A stretch of DNA of 64,000 nt from Rickettsiales bacterium (lineage in GTDB: Bacteria; Pseudomonadota; Alphaproteobacteria; Rickettsiales; UBA998): assembly GCA_028279475.1 (NCBI GenBank), contig JANQNR010000003.1, forward strand, positions 62,001-126,000, written 5' to 3'. The translations under genes and the position numbers were made by a program. The notes below the pieces were generated by a model, which was not told the origin of the DNA, ran no database searches, and saw only the letters and a list, made by a program, of their open reading frames with translations. Positions 29,345 through 38,429 of this stretch are shown here, in pieces. Every line of letters starts with the position of its first letter. The stretch's first letter is position 1.

Positions 29345-29905
29345 CTATTCCTTTTTGTCACCCTCAACATCGGCAGCTACTTTCATGCTGACAATTTTAT
29401 CCGGGTCGGTCACTTCGCCGTTACGCTGCTTGTCACCTTTCTTGATGGCATCCACATGCTCCATACCGGAAGTCACTTTACCAAAGGCGGTATATTGACG
29501 ATCAAGGAAGGTCGAATCTTCCAGCACGATAAAGAACTGACTATTTGCAGAATCCGGATTGGCGGCACGCGCCATAGAAACAATACCGCGCTTATGGGAG
29601 ACGTCATTAAATTCCGCCTTCAGATCAGGCTTATCCGAACCACCCATCCCGGTACCGGTCGGATCACCCGTCTGAGCCATAAATCCATCAATCACACGGT
29701 GGAACACGACGCCATCATAAAAGCCATCACGAGCTAGCCCTTTTATTCGCTCTACATGGCCGGGAGCCTTATCTTCAAAAAGCTCAATAACGATACGTCC
29801 GTCTTTTGTTTCGAGGTAAAGTGTATTTTCCAAATCAGTTGCTCCTGCATTCATGGTTAATGTTAGCCATCCGGCGATTGCCAGTATCAAAAGTTTTCTC
29901 ATCAT
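29345..29905 (-). CDS. Periplasmic peptidyl-prolyl cis-trans isomerase (cyclophilin)
   Basis: Cyclophilin-type foldase with a signal peptide (about 1-22), so it should act in the periplasm. Motifs: ELFEDKAPGHVERI, DGVVFHRVIDGFMAQTGDPTGTG with the catalytic Arg and the FMAQTGD signature, and ANPDSANSQFFIVL. The usual Trp of cyclosporin-sensitive forms is not seen, as in most bacterial members. It starts 32 nt after the bacterioferritin stop on the same strand, so it may share its message. Confidence 0.93.
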   Translation of the reverse strand: MMRKLLILAIAGWLTLTMNAGATDLENTLYLETKDGRIVIELFEDKAPGHVERIKGLARDGFYDGVVFHRVIDGFMAQTGDPTGTGMGGSDKPDLKAEFNDVSHKRGIVSMARAANPDSANSQFFIVLEDSTFLDRQYTAFGKVTSGMEHVDAIKKGDKQRNGEVTDPDKIVSMKVAADVEGDKKE

Positions 29906-29937
29906 GAGTTCTCCTTATGTTGATATGGATAATATAA

Positions 29938-30405
29938 TTACAGCTGAGACTGCAAAAAGTTCTGCTCACCCAGCGACTTGATCTGTGCCTGCATGGCTTC
30001 GAGTTCTTCGAGATGCTTTTCTTCCGCTGCCAGAATATCCTCAATCAGGTTAACGCTAATCGGGTCATGCGCTGCATCTGCTACTTTATGTGCAGCCAGC
30101 AAATCTTTCAATACAAGCTGTTCCAGCTTGTAATCACAGGTCACCACTTCAACCGCCGTTTCCGCAACAAACAGCTTGCCCAAATCCTGCAGGTTCGGCA
30201 GCCCACCTAACATAAAAATGCGCTCAATGATCTGATCCGCATGCTTCATTTCCTCGATTGACTCCTGGTATTCACGCTCGGCATAGGCATTATATCCTTG
30301 ATGCTTGAGCAATCGCGAATGCAAAAAATACTGATTAATGGCCGTCAACTCGTTTTTCAGCAAAATATTCAGATGCTTAACAACGGCTTCTTTTTTGTCT
30401 GACAT
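29938..30405 (-). CDS. bfr: Bacterioferritin
   Basis: Iron-storing ferritin that forms 24-mer shells with heme at subunit pairs. All six ferroxidase ligands are present: E19, E52, H55, E95, E128 and H131. The heme-binding Met is M53 (IEEMKHAD). Length (155 aa) and the LPNLQDLGKL loop are typical. A GAGGA ribosome site precedes the ATG. The gene for its ferredoxin partner lies 68 nt upstream on the same strand, the usual pairing for iron storage and release. Confidence 0.97.
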   Translation of the reverse strand: MSDKKEAVVKHLNILLKNELTAINQYFLHSRLLKHQGYNAYAEREYQESIEEMKHADQIIERIFMLGGLPNLQDLGKLFVAETAVEVVTCDYKLEQLVLKDLLAAHKVADAAHDPISVNLIEDILAAEEKHLEELEAMQAQIKSLGEQNFLQSQL

Positions 30406-30473
30406 ATGATCCTCTTCAACTCCAATTCTGAATCGAGGGTATCATAGCAAGCTACGTAAGGAAGACCAGACTT

Positions 30474-30662
30474 TTATGCGCCGGTATGAACAACCGGCTC
30501 CTGCGTGGCAGTGAAAAATGTTTCTTCCATGTAAGCAACGCATTTTCCACATTTGGGTAGGCACCCCTGCTGTACATATATGTCCATGGCACACTGCGCG
30601 CCCTTTTCCAGGGACTTACGGCAATGCTCCTCTTTCAGGCAATTACAAACACATATATACAT
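30474..30662 (-). CDS. bfd: Bacterioferritin-associated ferredoxin
   Basis: Small [2Fe-2S] protein that reduces the heme of bacterioferritin so iron can be released. The four cluster cysteines follow the BFD spacing: CVCNC near the N-terminus and CLPKCGKC about 30 residues later. The ATG at 30662 gives MYICVCN, the usual start; an upstream in-frame ATG adds 12 residues without family match. Length 62 aa. Located just upstream of bfr, with an AT-rich inverted repeat before it that could bind an iron regulator. Confidence 0.88.
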   Translation of the reverse strand: MYICVCNCLKEEHCRKSLEKGAQCAMDIYVQQGCLPKCGKCVAYMEETFFTATQEPVVHTGA

Positions 30663-30690
30663 AGCATTAATGTAGCATGACCCCCATTGC

Positions 30691-30717
30691 AAATGCAAGT
30701 CATTATTAATTGCATTT
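30691..30717. promoter_or_regulatory. Inverted repeat, possible iron-regulator operator
   Basis: A perfect 8-bp inverted repeat, AAATGCAA at 30691-30698 and TTGCATTT at 30710-30717, is split by 11 AT-rich bases (GTCATTATTAA). It lies about 30 bp upstream of bfd, in the divergent gap with the AsmA gene. TGCAA half-sites resemble those of Fur/Mur-type boxes in alphaproteobacteria, and the centre contains a Fur-like CATTATTAAT. Regulation by iron is inferred. Confidence 0.45.
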
Positions 30718-30809
30718 ATGTATTACGGATAACTTTTCCGACTACACTCTTGCGACTTTTGATTCCGGTGCTACTTAAATAGATAATATCATCAAAAATA
30801 GAGGTCGCT

Positions 30810-32873
30810 ATGAAATTGCTACGTTATCTTCTCATTGCCGCTATCCTCGCTGTATTGGCCATACCGGTTAGCGCCTATCTGCTGCTAAATTTCGTAGGGC
30901 TGGAGCAACTCAAGCCGACCATGATTGAAAAAGTCAACGCTTATACAGGACGTAAGTTGACCATTGACGGCGACATCAGCGCTGAACTCAGTTTTACTCC
31001 CACGATTACAGCGAGCGGCATCACGCTCAGCAATGCCGACTGGGCCGACGATCAACCGATGCTGGAAGCGGAGCGTTTAAGTGCATCCCTGGATTTTCGA
31101 GGACTGCTACAACGCCGTCTGGCCGTTAATGATATTACAGTTCAAAATGCAACCCTGCGCCCTCAGCAGTCAGGTGAACGTAAAAACTGGATATTCACAT
31201 CGCCATCGCAATCTGCAAGACATAAAAATGTTGCAGAGCTGTCTGAGGCTGTGCGAACAAGGAGAAAATTTACGTTCGACATCGAACAAGTAACCCTGAA
31301 CAGTGTCACCATTAATGCGCGCATGGATAAACAATCCTACAACGTGGTTGTTCCATCACTGAAAACACAGCTACTTCCCACCATTTTGATAGATGGGCGC
31401 ATGGATTATCAAGGGACAGCATTCACTCTTTCTGCCAACTCCAAAGCTGGCGGTCTAAACCAGTTTGCCAGCGCCCCCCTGAATGTAACACTCACCACCG
31501 ACGGCAAGGTAGAATTTGACTTTAACGGTACGCTCACTGATATGACTGGCACACCAGCATTTGACGGCAATCTGGCATTTGCCACTGATTCTCTGGATCA
31601 CCTCAATACCCTGATACCGAATGGTGATCTACCGGCCTCCCCTGAAATAGGATTATCATCACCCGTTACGTTAAAGGGCAAGACCATAGAACTGCCTTCA
31701 TTGAAAGCACACTATGGTGACACCGTCGCCACCGGTAGCCTGACGATAGCACAGCAACAACTCCGCCCACAAATCAACGCTACACTAACGGTAGATCGCT
31801 ATACATTACCAGCATCATCGCAAGCATCTTCCAACGAGAGACAAACCACAACAGCCCCCTCACCTGGTGATATACCCTCGAATATTATCTCCTTTGAGCC
31901 ACTGCGTGCCGTCGACGCCAACATCAGCCTCGCGCTTGGCGAATTAATAAAAGGTGATAAAACGCTGGCTAGCGAGATACAAACCCGTGCCAACCTCAAG
32001 AGCGGTGTACTTCACATCGATCAATATAGTGCTAAACTGCCAAGCGGAACCATCGCTGGTAACGGACGCATCAACGCAAATTCGTCGCCGGCAAACCTCA
32101 ACTTGAACACCGTCATGCGTAATTCGGTGATAGCAGATTTGTTAAAAGCCTACGGCATTAATGCGCCTGTTGAACAAGGAAAGTTTGACGCTGATATTCA
32201 GCTCTCCACGCAGGGGAATACCACGGACGCACTAATGGCCAACGCCTCCGGCTCCATAACGCATCTCATCGAAACAATGCAATATCGCGCCCCCGCCTCT
32301 GTTGGACAGGCAGGTAGTTTCCTCAACAGCCTTCGCGGCAAGCAAAGTTCCGGGTCAACAGCAGAAATCCATTGCATCTTGGGAACATGGAACCTCCAAC
32401 GCGGTACCATGAAAGCGCAGCAGGTGTTGATTGATACCCCCATTACCTTAGTGAGTGTGAATGGAAATGTACAATTGCCACAGCAACAGTTAGCCTTAAC
32501 CCTTAATTCCCATCCCAAGCGCACAGGGTTGAGCAACCTGCCGGTACCGATACGGGTCAGCGGTTCCATAGCTTCACCGCAAATAACGGCAGCTCCGGAT
32601 GCCGCTCTTCGTACGCTGGCACAGATTGGATTAAATTATCATGAGCAGGCCGGGCAGGGTTATTCTATTCCGGCAATTCAGTTAGGCGGTCAGGACATAA
32701 CGCTTCCTGCCGGATGCCTGAATGACCTGCCAACACCTGACGCTGCACCGATCACCACCCGCGAAGGGCTGAAACAACTGGAAGATGATGTGAAGCAAGA
32801 CTTCAAGAACGTTGAAGATAATGTTCGGGATGTTCGCGATAACATTAAAGGACTCAAAAAACTCTTCGATTAA
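30810..32873 (+). CDS. AsmA family protein
   Basis: Inner-membrane-anchored periplasmic protein of the AsmA group, which includes lipid-transport bridge proteins that affect outer-membrane phospholipid balance. One N-terminal membrane segment (about 5-28) is followed by the AsmA N-terminal domain (VNAYTGRKLTIDGDISAEL; ITLSNADWADDQPMLEAERL). A long beta-rich middle part and a C-terminal AsmA region (NVQLPQQQLALTLNSHP; PIRVSGSIASPQITAAPDA) come next. The last 40 residues form a charged coiled coil. Length (687 aa) is typical. A GAGGT ribosome site is present. Divergent from bfd. A small hairpin without T-run lies after the stop (32893-32908). Confidence 0.9.
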   Translation: MKLLRYLLIAAILAVLAIPVSAYLLLNFVGLEQLKPTMIEKVNAYTGRKLTIDGDISAELSFTPTITASGITLSNADWADDQPMLEAERLSASLDFRGLLQRRLAVNDITVQNATLRPQQSGERKNWIFTSPSQSARHKNVAELSEAVRTRRKFTFDIEQVTLNSVTINARMDKQSYNVVVPSLKTQLLPTILIDGRMDYQGTAFTLSANSKAGGLNQFASAPLNVTLTTDGKVEFDFNGTLTDMTGTPAFDGNLAFATDSLDHLNTLIPNGDLPASPEIGLSSPVTLKGKTIELPSLKAHYGDTVATGSLTIAQQQLRPQINATLTVDRYTLPASSQASSNERQTTTAPSPGDIPSNIISFEPLRAVDANISLALGELIKGDKTLASEIQTRANLKSGVLHIDQYSAKLPSGTIAGNGRINANSSPANLNLNTVMRNSVIADLLKAYGINAPVEQGKFDADIQLSTQGNTTDALMANASGSITHLIETMQYRAPASVGQAGSFLNSLRGKQSSGSTAEIHCILGTWNLQRGTMKAQQVLIDTPITLVSVNGNVQLPQQQLALTLNSHPKRTGLSNLPVPIRVSGSIASPQITAAPDAALRTLAQIGLNYHEQAGQGYSIPAIQLGGQDITLPAGCLNDLPTPDAAPITTREGLKQLEDDVKQDFKNVEDNVRDVRDNIKGLKKLFD

Positions 32874-32940
32874 TACCGGCGTGATATGCTTTAGCGGTTG
32901 AAACCGCTTGGCACACACTGTACAAACGTTGAGCGATTGT

Positions 32941-33014
32941 GCGGGTGTAGCTCAACGGTAGAGCCCTAGCCTTCCAAGCTAGTAGTGTGGGTTCGATTCC
33001 CATCACCCGCTCCA
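32941..33014 (+). tRNA. tRNA-Gly (anticodon TCC)
   Basis: Full cloverleaf: acceptor stem GCGGGTG / CACCCGC with discriminator T and an encoded CCA end, D arm GCTC-AACGGTA-GAGC, anticodon arm CTAGC-CTTCCAA-GCTAG with TCC, and a T arm with TTCGATT. It reads GGA/GGG glycine codons. A MazEF-type pair is encoded convergently just after it. Confidence 0.97.
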
Positions 33015-33021
33015 TCTGCAT

Positions 33022-33360
33022 TTATTTTGTTATCAAAGCCACCAGCATCATCTGCACCTGCGTCACGGTGTCTGTATCGGCAGCATTACTATAGGTAATA
33101 CCTCTCGCTTCCCAATCAATGGAACGTGTGTGTTCAACCAATATGGTTCCCTCCATACCACCTACAAAACTTGGCACTGTAAACGGACGATTCAATTTTG
33201 CCTTTGATGTGATGGGGCATATGAAGCAGGTGCCATGCCGATTGAACGCATTATTTGAAATCACAAGCGCAGGGCGATAGCCACGCTGCTCATGCCCTTT
33301 CGTCGGATTCAAGTTAACGAATATATAATCGCCCCGCTTGGGTATATAAGCCTTGCTCAC
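33022..33360 (-). CDS. MazF/PemK-type toxin endoribonuclease
   Basis: Toxin of the MazF/PemK family, which cuts mRNA at short sequences and slows growth. Features: RGDYIFVNLNPTKGHEQRG with the conserved catalytic Arg loop, RPALVISNNAFN, CPITSKAK (substrate-site Thr/Ser) and GTILVEHTRSIDW. Length 112 aa is normal. It overlaps the antitoxin gene by 4 nt, the usual coupling. It ends 7 nt beyond the tRNA-Gly CCA on the opposite strand. Confidence 0.92.
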   Translation of the reverse strand: MSKAYIPKRGDYIFVNLNPTKGHEQRGYRPALVISNNAFNRHGTCFICPITSKAKLNRPFTVPSFVGGMEGTILVEHTRSIDWEARGITYSNAADTDTVTQVQMMLVALITK

Positions 33361-33638
33361 AGCGCTTCACGCCCAATTGCATCGTCATGGATAAGCGCCA
33401 GTGCATCGTCGGGTATGGGGTCACAATCCTCATAGTGCCTGCACGCCGCATCCATATCAAAAGAGGCAAGCTGCTCCTCAAATGAGTGTTCTTTGGATGG
33501 CGTAACAATCAATGCATGACCCTCAACGGTTAGCCGTACATCATCCCCCTGCTTAATACCTAAAGATTCCACCAACATACTGGGAATGCGTAATCCCAAC
33601 GAATTTCCCCATTTACCGATTTCCTGACGTATTTCCAT
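33357..33638 (-). CDS. AbrB/MazE-type antitoxin
   Basis: Antitoxin and transcriptional repressor for the toxin above. A swapped-hairpin AbrB/MazE DNA-binding domain is seen at residues 1-45 (IGKWGNSLGLRIPSML; LGIKQGDDVRLTVEG). An acidic, probably flexible C-terminal tail should wrap the toxin. It is first in the operon, as expected, and overlaps the toxin gene by 4 nt. Two direct repeats just upstream may be its operator. Confidence 0.92.
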   Translation of the reverse strand: MEIRQEIGKWGNSLGLRIPSMLVESLGIKQGDDVRLTVEGHALIVTPSKEHSFEEQLASFDMDAACRHYEDCDPIPDDALALIHDDAIGREAL

Positions 33639-33657
33639 CGTGAGTATCCCATATGTT

Positions 33658-33676
33658 TATACAATGGATATACAAT
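33658..33676 (-). promoter_or_regulatory. Direct repeats upstream of the MazEF-type operon
   Basis: TATACAAT occurs at 33658-33665 and again at 33669-33676, exactly 11 bp apart or one helical turn (read as ATTGTATA on the coding strand). They lie 20-38 bp before the antitoxin start and overlap -10-like sequence. A self-repression operator is inferred. Confidence 0.45.
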
Positions 33677-33707
33677 AACACGAATCGTTCATGCAGACAA
33701 GCGGAGT

Positions 33708-34820
33708 CTACGCCGCCAGCGTCGACTCATACGGATATTCAATGAACTGCACCAGGAACCCCATGCCGGTGACAGAACTATCGTAATTATGCTGGCGGAT
33801 CTGGCGCGCCAGATACTTACTGAAGCCAGACTGGCGATGCTTGTTCTGGCGCACCTCGTCATGCACCAGCTTTAATAGCACCCTAACTGCCTCACGATAT
33901 TGCTCCGGCAAGCGGCTGGAACGATACACCGCATAAAACCCGGCCTCACCCGGATCACGCAACAGTTTTCGTGCATTACTCAGAGGAATATCCACCCGTT
34001 TGGAAATCGCTGCCTCGAAAAAGGCAATCTCTCCTAGACACAGTGCCCGCAATATAATTGAATTTGTCAACCGGCGATGGCCATGCATCTGATCAACCAA
34101 TTTCACCACATCCTCATCTGTCATCCAGGGACTGATAAATTTAAGAATGGCATTTTCTTTTACCTCGGCACTCACCTTATCCACTAGATTTTTCGGCAAT
34201 AAATAACGCCGGGTCATCAGCTTTTTCAGCTTATCTGCAACTAAGGAATAAAGCTTCTCGCCAAGCGCATAGGATAAATCTCCACGCCCAACCAGAACTT
34301 CCAGAATCGGTGCCTCCGAAGCATAATCATTAATAATCAGCTGATAAGCGGACTCACTCACATCCGCCCCCTTATTGGCAAGTAAGGAAACAATGACCTG
34401 CTGGTTTCCCGTACCAATGAGCGCATTGCTGACGCGCTCTGGCACCCGTTTACGTTCGGCAATAGCAATCAGTTTTTTGACACTGGCCTCTACATTGACC
34501 AGTTGCAATAAGTCTGCTTCCTGCAAGACTCTGGAATGCTTTAGAATATCCTCTGCAATATCATGGCCGTCCTGCGCTAACGCCAACACAATATCACGTG
34601 GAGCATTGGGATTTTGGCACAGCGCCTGTGCCAGCGTTTTACGCACATGTCGCGCCGTGTCCTGAAGTAATAGGCGGAAAATATCAATAGCAATTTTATT
34701 GCCATTTGCCGTCAATGACGATTCATTATAACTTTCAGCCACTTTCATGGCAATTTCGGAACGCACTTTTGAAGATGGTTCTTTAATTAAGCGATTAATA
34801 TCTTCATGCGTCAATGCCAT
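33708..34820 (-). CDS. DUF2336 family protein
   Basis: All-helical protein of the alphaproteobacterial DUF2336 group, whose function is not established. HEAT-like helical repeats are visible (ITVA-like blocks such as HVRKTLAQALCQNPNAPRDIVLALAQD and the following ILKHSRVL and VSNALI segments, each shorter than one repeat of 40 residues). The C-terminal part (YAVYRSSRLPEQYREAVR) is less regular. The ATG at 34820, preceded by AGGAG, gives 370 aa; the frame extends 46 codons upstream without support. Some DUF2336 genes elsewhere lie near signalling genes, but here it is a single gene divergent from a peroxidase. No signal peptide or membrane span. Confidence 0.8.
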   Translation of the reverse strand: MALTHEDINRLIKEPSSKVRSEIAMKVAESYNESSLTANGNKIAIDIFRLLLQDTARHVRKTLAQALCQNPNAPRDIVLALAQDGHDIAEDILKHSRVLQEADLLQLVNVEASVKKLIAIAERKRVPERVSNALIGTGNQQVIVSLLANKGADVSESAYQLIINDYASEAPILEVLVGRGDLSYALGEKLYSLVADKLKKLMTRRYLLPKNLVDKVSAEVKENAILKFISPWMTDEDVVKLVDQMHGHRRLTNSIILRALCLGEIAFFEAAISKRVDIPLSNARKLLRDPGEAGFYAVYRSSRLPEQYREAVRVLLKLVHDEVRQNKHRQSGFSKYLARQIRQHNYDSSVTGMGFLVQFIEYPYESTLAA

Positions 34821-35054
34821 GGCGTAACTCCTAATTTCGTTAATATTATCAATTTTATGTAAATAATTTATTAAATTCCTTACATACCTGTACCAAAAAA
34901 GTGAAATAGATGAACTCATATGCCATAAATCACCAGTTCTCCGCACAGAGAGAGCCATGACAGCTAAACCAGTTGTAACTTGTAAGTAGCGGTATTTGTG
35001 AGAGAATATAGTCGTATTAATAGAATATCATCGAGCAACCGTTAACTGACAGCC

Positions 35055-35645
35055 ATGACAATAATTAATAAATGCAAACAATTTTTCCTGCTGATTGCAG
35101 CGTTCAGCACTTTTATTCCCGGCGAAACCACTGCGTCAGGGTCGCCGTTGGCATTATCAGAATTCACCTTCGAAACCATCGACGGCACCCCCTTCCATCT
35201 GAAGGATCACACGGGCAAGGCCATCTTAATCGTCAATACAGCGTCACACTGCGGATTTGCAAAGCAATATGAGGGATTACAATCACTCTGGGAGCAATAT
35301 CAACATGCAGGGCTTATAGTTGTAGCAGTACCATCAAACGACTTCGGAGAACAGGAGCCACTCTCAGGAGAAACACTGAAACATTTTTGTGAAGTTAATT
35401 ATAATGTGACCTTTCCTATTATGAATAAAACCAGCGTGAAAGGAAGGAATGCACACCCTTTCTACCGTATGGTACGGGAACGTTTCGGATTTAGTGGAGC
35501 ACCAAAATGGAACTTCCACAAATATCTGATTAACGCGAACGGGGAATTGGTAGACTGGTTTTCTCCCATGACCAGTCCGGAATCGGAGCGCCTGCGATAT
35601 GCCATTGAAAGGGCGCTGCCGGGAGTTGCTACACTGAGCCAATAA
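35055..35645 (+). CDS. Exported glutathione-peroxidase-like protein
   Basis: Thiol peroxidase of the glutathione peroxidase fold. A signal-peptide-like N-terminus (about 1-27) precedes the domain, so it is probably periplasmic, unlike the usual cytosolic BtuE. The peroxidatic Cys is C66 in NTASHCGFAKQYEGL. The resolving-Cys region and the conserved KWNFHKYLI with Trp and Asn of the tetrad are present, as is VPSNDFGEQEP. In the periplasm the reductant is more likely a thioredoxin-like protein than glutathione. Divergent from DUF2336; no clear ribosome site. Confidence 0.9.
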   Translation: MTIINKCKQFFLLIAAFSTFIPGETTASGSPLALSEFTFETIDGTPFHLKDHTGKAILIVNTASHCGFAKQYEGLQSLWEQYQHAGLIVVAVPSNDFGEQEPLSGETLKHFCEVNYNVTFPIMNKTSVKGRNAHPFYRMVRERFGFSGAPKWNFHKYLINANGELVDWFSPMTSPESERLRYAIERALPGVATLSQ

Positions 35646-35727
35646 TAAACTATAGCCGATTAGCTTCATATTTGGACATAAGACATAACGTACACCAGGC
35701 CATAGTAATAGAGCGTGACGACACTAT

Positions 35728-37293
35728 CTAGCGGCTTAGCGCATCTTTAATCAGGGAGATCGTCTCAGTCACTCCGAACAAAGCGATGAAAGACCCCATG
35801 CGAGGCCCCTGCTTCGCACCCAATAATGTTTCATACATAGCAGCAAACCAGTCCCGCATCCGCTCCTTGCCGTAATGCTCACGACCAATCCGGTAAATTT
35901 CGTTTTGAATGGCTTCTGCATCCCGGTCATTTTCACTCCACTCCTCAAGCGCTAATGCCAGGTCTTCTAGTGCCCGACGCTCCACCTCATCAGGAGCACG
36001 GAACGCCTTATGTGCCTTGACAAAATCCTCATAATAACGCACCGCATAGCCTACCAACGTATCCAGAAACGGATGCGACTCAGGCGTCGCCTGCGGCAGA
36101 TAACGCCGGATAAAGCCCCATAGCACAGTTTTATCTTCCGGGTTGCACGCACTTGCCAGGTTCAACAACAGAGAAAAGGAGATATCAGCCTGCCCTAATT
36201 GCGGCACCTCACCGCCATGAATGGCCCAGACCGGGTTATCCAGACGCTTTATTGCATCCTCCTCCCGGTGGAAACGCCCAACATAACTAATATATTCATC
36301 CACCGCCTTGGGGATCACATCAAAATAGAGTCGCTTGGCTTTTTTCGGTGACTGCCACATATAGAGCGCCAGACTCTCCTGCGGCGCATAGGTCAGCCAC
36401 TCTTCAATACTGATCCCGTTACCTTTGGACTTGGAGATTTTCTGTCCATTCTGATCCAGAAACAGCTCATAGGTAAATTGCTGTGGCGGCATACCTCCCA
36501 ATATCCGGCAAATGGCGGAATAAAGCTTCCCATTGACCAGATGGTCCTTCCCATACATCTCAAAATCGACGCCAAGCGCCGCCCAGCGCATCCCGAAATC
36601 GGGCTTCCATTGCAGCTTACAATGACCGCCGGTGACCGGTAGCGTTACTTCCTGACCATTTTCATCGTCAAACGTTATTTCTCCCTTTTTGCCGTCCACA
36701 TGCTTCATCGGCACATAAAGGACTTTACCGGTTGTGGGGGAGATCGGCAGAAACGGGCTATAGGTCTGCTGCCGCTCTTCTCCGAGCGTCGGCAGCATGA
36801 CTTTCATGATCGCATCATAACGCTCTGCCACCAGTTTCAGCGTTTCATCGAACAGGCCGGATTGATAGCACTCGGTAGCTGACTTGAACTCGTAGTCAAA
36901 CCCAAATCTATCCAGAAACGCACAAAGCCGAGCATTCATATGCTGGCCGTATCCCGCATGGGAGCCAAATGGATCGGGTACGGATGTCAGCGGCTTATCC
37001 ATATGCTCCGCTACCATTTCAGGATCAGGAATATTGTCCGGCACTTTGCGCAACCCATCCATATCATCGGAAAAGCAGATCAGCTTCGCCGGAATATCAC
37101 ATAACTGACGAAACGCGTGCATGACCATAGTGGTGCGCGCCACCTCACCAAACGTCCCTAGATGCGGCAATCCCGACGGCCCGTAACCGGTTTCAAACAG
37201 CACATACTCATGGCGGCACTGCCCGGCCTCAAAACGCTCCAGTAGGGCGCGAGCTTCCTGGAATGGCCAGCTTGTCGGGTGTTGAGTGGTCAT
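35728..37293 (-). CDS. lysS: Lysyl-tRNA synthetase, class I
   Basis: Charges tRNA-Lys. This is the class I type found in archaea and alphaproteobacteria, not the class II enzyme of most bacteria. The HIGH-like motif is PHLGTFGE near residue 44; the KMSKS motif is KISKSKGNG near residue 288. The C-terminal anticodon-binding helical domain is complete. Length 521 aa is normal. An AAAGGA ribosome site lies before the ATG. Confidence 0.97.
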   Translation of the reverse strand: MTTQHPTSWPFQEARALLERFEAGQCRHEYVLFETGYGPSGLPHLGTFGEVARTTMVMHAFRQLCDIPAKLICFSDDMDGLRKVPDNIPDPEMVAEHMDKPLTSVPDPFGSHAGYGQHMNARLCAFLDRFGFDYEFKSATECYQSGLFDETLKLVAERYDAIMKVMLPTLGEERQQTYSPFLPISPTTGKVLYVPMKHVDGKKGEITFDDENGQEVTLPVTGGHCKLQWKPDFGMRWAALGVDFEMYGKDHLVNGKLYSAICRILGGMPPQQFTYELFLDQNGQKISKSKGNGISIEEWLTYAPQESLALYMWQSPKKAKRLYFDVIPKAVDEYISYVGRFHREEDAIKRLDNPVWAIHGGEVPQLGQADISFSLLLNLASACNPEDKTVLWGFIRRYLPQATPESHPFLDTLVGYAVRYYEDFVKAHKAFRAPDEVERRALEDLALALEEWSENDRDAEAIQNEIYRIGREHYGKERMRDWFAAMYETLLGAKQGPRMGSFIALFGVTETISLIKDALSR

Positions 37294-37327
37294 ACATATC
37301 CTTTAAATCATTGGGCTGGCATAGCTA

Positions 37328-37447
37328 TCACAAATGATACGACACTGCAAATAAGAAGGCACAAACAGAAAATCCGGCGGAACCATACAGGCGCCGCCGG
37401 ATTGCCTCAACTATAATGAAGGGCGGTAGGGCTTGGGGGGAGAACAT
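37328..37447 (-). CDS. Possible 39-aa peptide upstream of lysS
   Basis: A short frame starts with ATG at 37447, seven bases after AGGAG. The product begins MFSPQALPPFIIVEAIRRR and ends with a hydrophobic FSVCAFLFAVSYHL tail. A GC-rich hairpin lies within the frame, so the region could instead be the end of a small RNA. No family recognised. Confidence 0.28.
   Translation of the reverse strand: MFSPQALPPFIIVEAIRRRLYGSAGFSVCAFLFAVSYHL
37371..37403 (-). terminator. Hairpin with T-rich tail between ampD and lysS
   Basis: A perfect 10-bp stem (AATCCGGCGG / CCGCCGGATT, 13-nt loop) is followed on the minus strand by TTCTGTTTG. It would end transcription from the amidase gene or from a small RNA before lysS. 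The rest of the 348-bp gap (37294-37641) is AT-rich and shows no other gene. Confidence 0.5.
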
Positions 37448-37641
37448 GTATTCGCTCCTACCACCTTAAGAACTAGTTTTACGCTTGATTCATGACTGCT
37501 TGATGACAGTTATGTTTCAGTTTTATGACAATGCATCATTATTTACGGAACCACCACCTATCACGACATAATACTGTGTCTTTCAACATCAGAAAACAAC
37601 GACGTATAACATACAAATACCGCTCTCAATACTTATGCCTA

Positions 37642-38358
37642 CTACATTTTCTTCAACAATGCTTCCAGGCAATGCTGTGTTCCTTTATCCCATATGCCCG
37701 ATATGGCCTTTGGCCTGAAGCGTCGCTGGAACGCAGCAATCACTGCTTGTACCTGTTTTTCATCATTATTATCAATATGATGGCCCCATCGCTGGAGCTG
37801 CGCTTCTGCTTGTTGGTCAAAGGTAATGGTCGTGACATCCATCGTGTCTGCATCGGTTAAATCATGCCAAAGTCCGACTCCATGCTCTGCCAGCCATGCC
37901 CATGGAAATAACTCCCCCGGGTCTTGCTTACGCAATGGCGCAATGTCTGAATGCGCTACTACGCCTTCTGTTGATATTTCATGACGGCGCATGATGTCTT
38001 GCGACAATGCCAGCACCGCTTGCATCTGTGATTCAGGGAATGACCGATAGCCAAACTCATGCCCAGGATTAACAATCTCAATACCAATCGAAATATCGTT
38101 AATATTTCCGTGCCCATGCCAATGACTCACCCCGGCATGCCAGGCGCGCCGATCCTCTTCCACCAGCTGAAACACATCCCCATTTTCTTCTACCAGATAA
38201 TGCGCGGAGACCTGACTTTCTGGGCTACACAGCCACTCCAGCGCCTCTTCTCCGCTCCGCATCCCGGTGTAATGCATCACAATCAGCGACACTGGTTCAG
38301 ATGGACGCTCATTATGGTTAGGGGAATAACGCAATAAAACCTGCAAATCTTTTACCAT
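37642..38358 (-). CDS. N-acetylmuramoyl-L-alanine amidase, AmpD type
   Basis: Zinc amidase that splits the peptide from anhydro-muropeptides during cell-wall recycling or turnover. Zinc ligands are H29 (VMHYTGM), H136 (AHSDIAP) and D146 (KQDPG). The sugar-site segment YLVEENGDVFQLVEEDRRAWHAG is kept. A C-terminal helical peptidoglycan-binding-like domain (about 175-238; VQAVIAAFQRRFRP) is present. No signal peptide, so a cytoplasmic AmpD-like recycling role is likely. Confidence 0.92.
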   Translation of the reverse strand: MVKDLQVLLRYSPNHNERPSEPVSLIVMHYTGMRSGEEALEWLCSPESQVSAHYLVEENGDVFQLVEEDRRAWHAGVSHWHGHGNINDISIGIEIVNPGHEFGYRSFPESQMQAVLALSQDIMRRHEISTEGVVAHSDIAPLRKQDPGELFPWAWLAEHGVGLWHDLTDADTMDVTTITFDQQAEAQLQRWGHHIDNNDEKQVQAVIAAFQRRFRPKAISGIWDKGTQHCLEALLKKM

Positions 38359-38429
38359 ATGTTAACCTTATGCCGCTATGAATGAGTCACCATGTAAATG
38401 GCTATTAAATAATAATGAGGTTTTCCACC

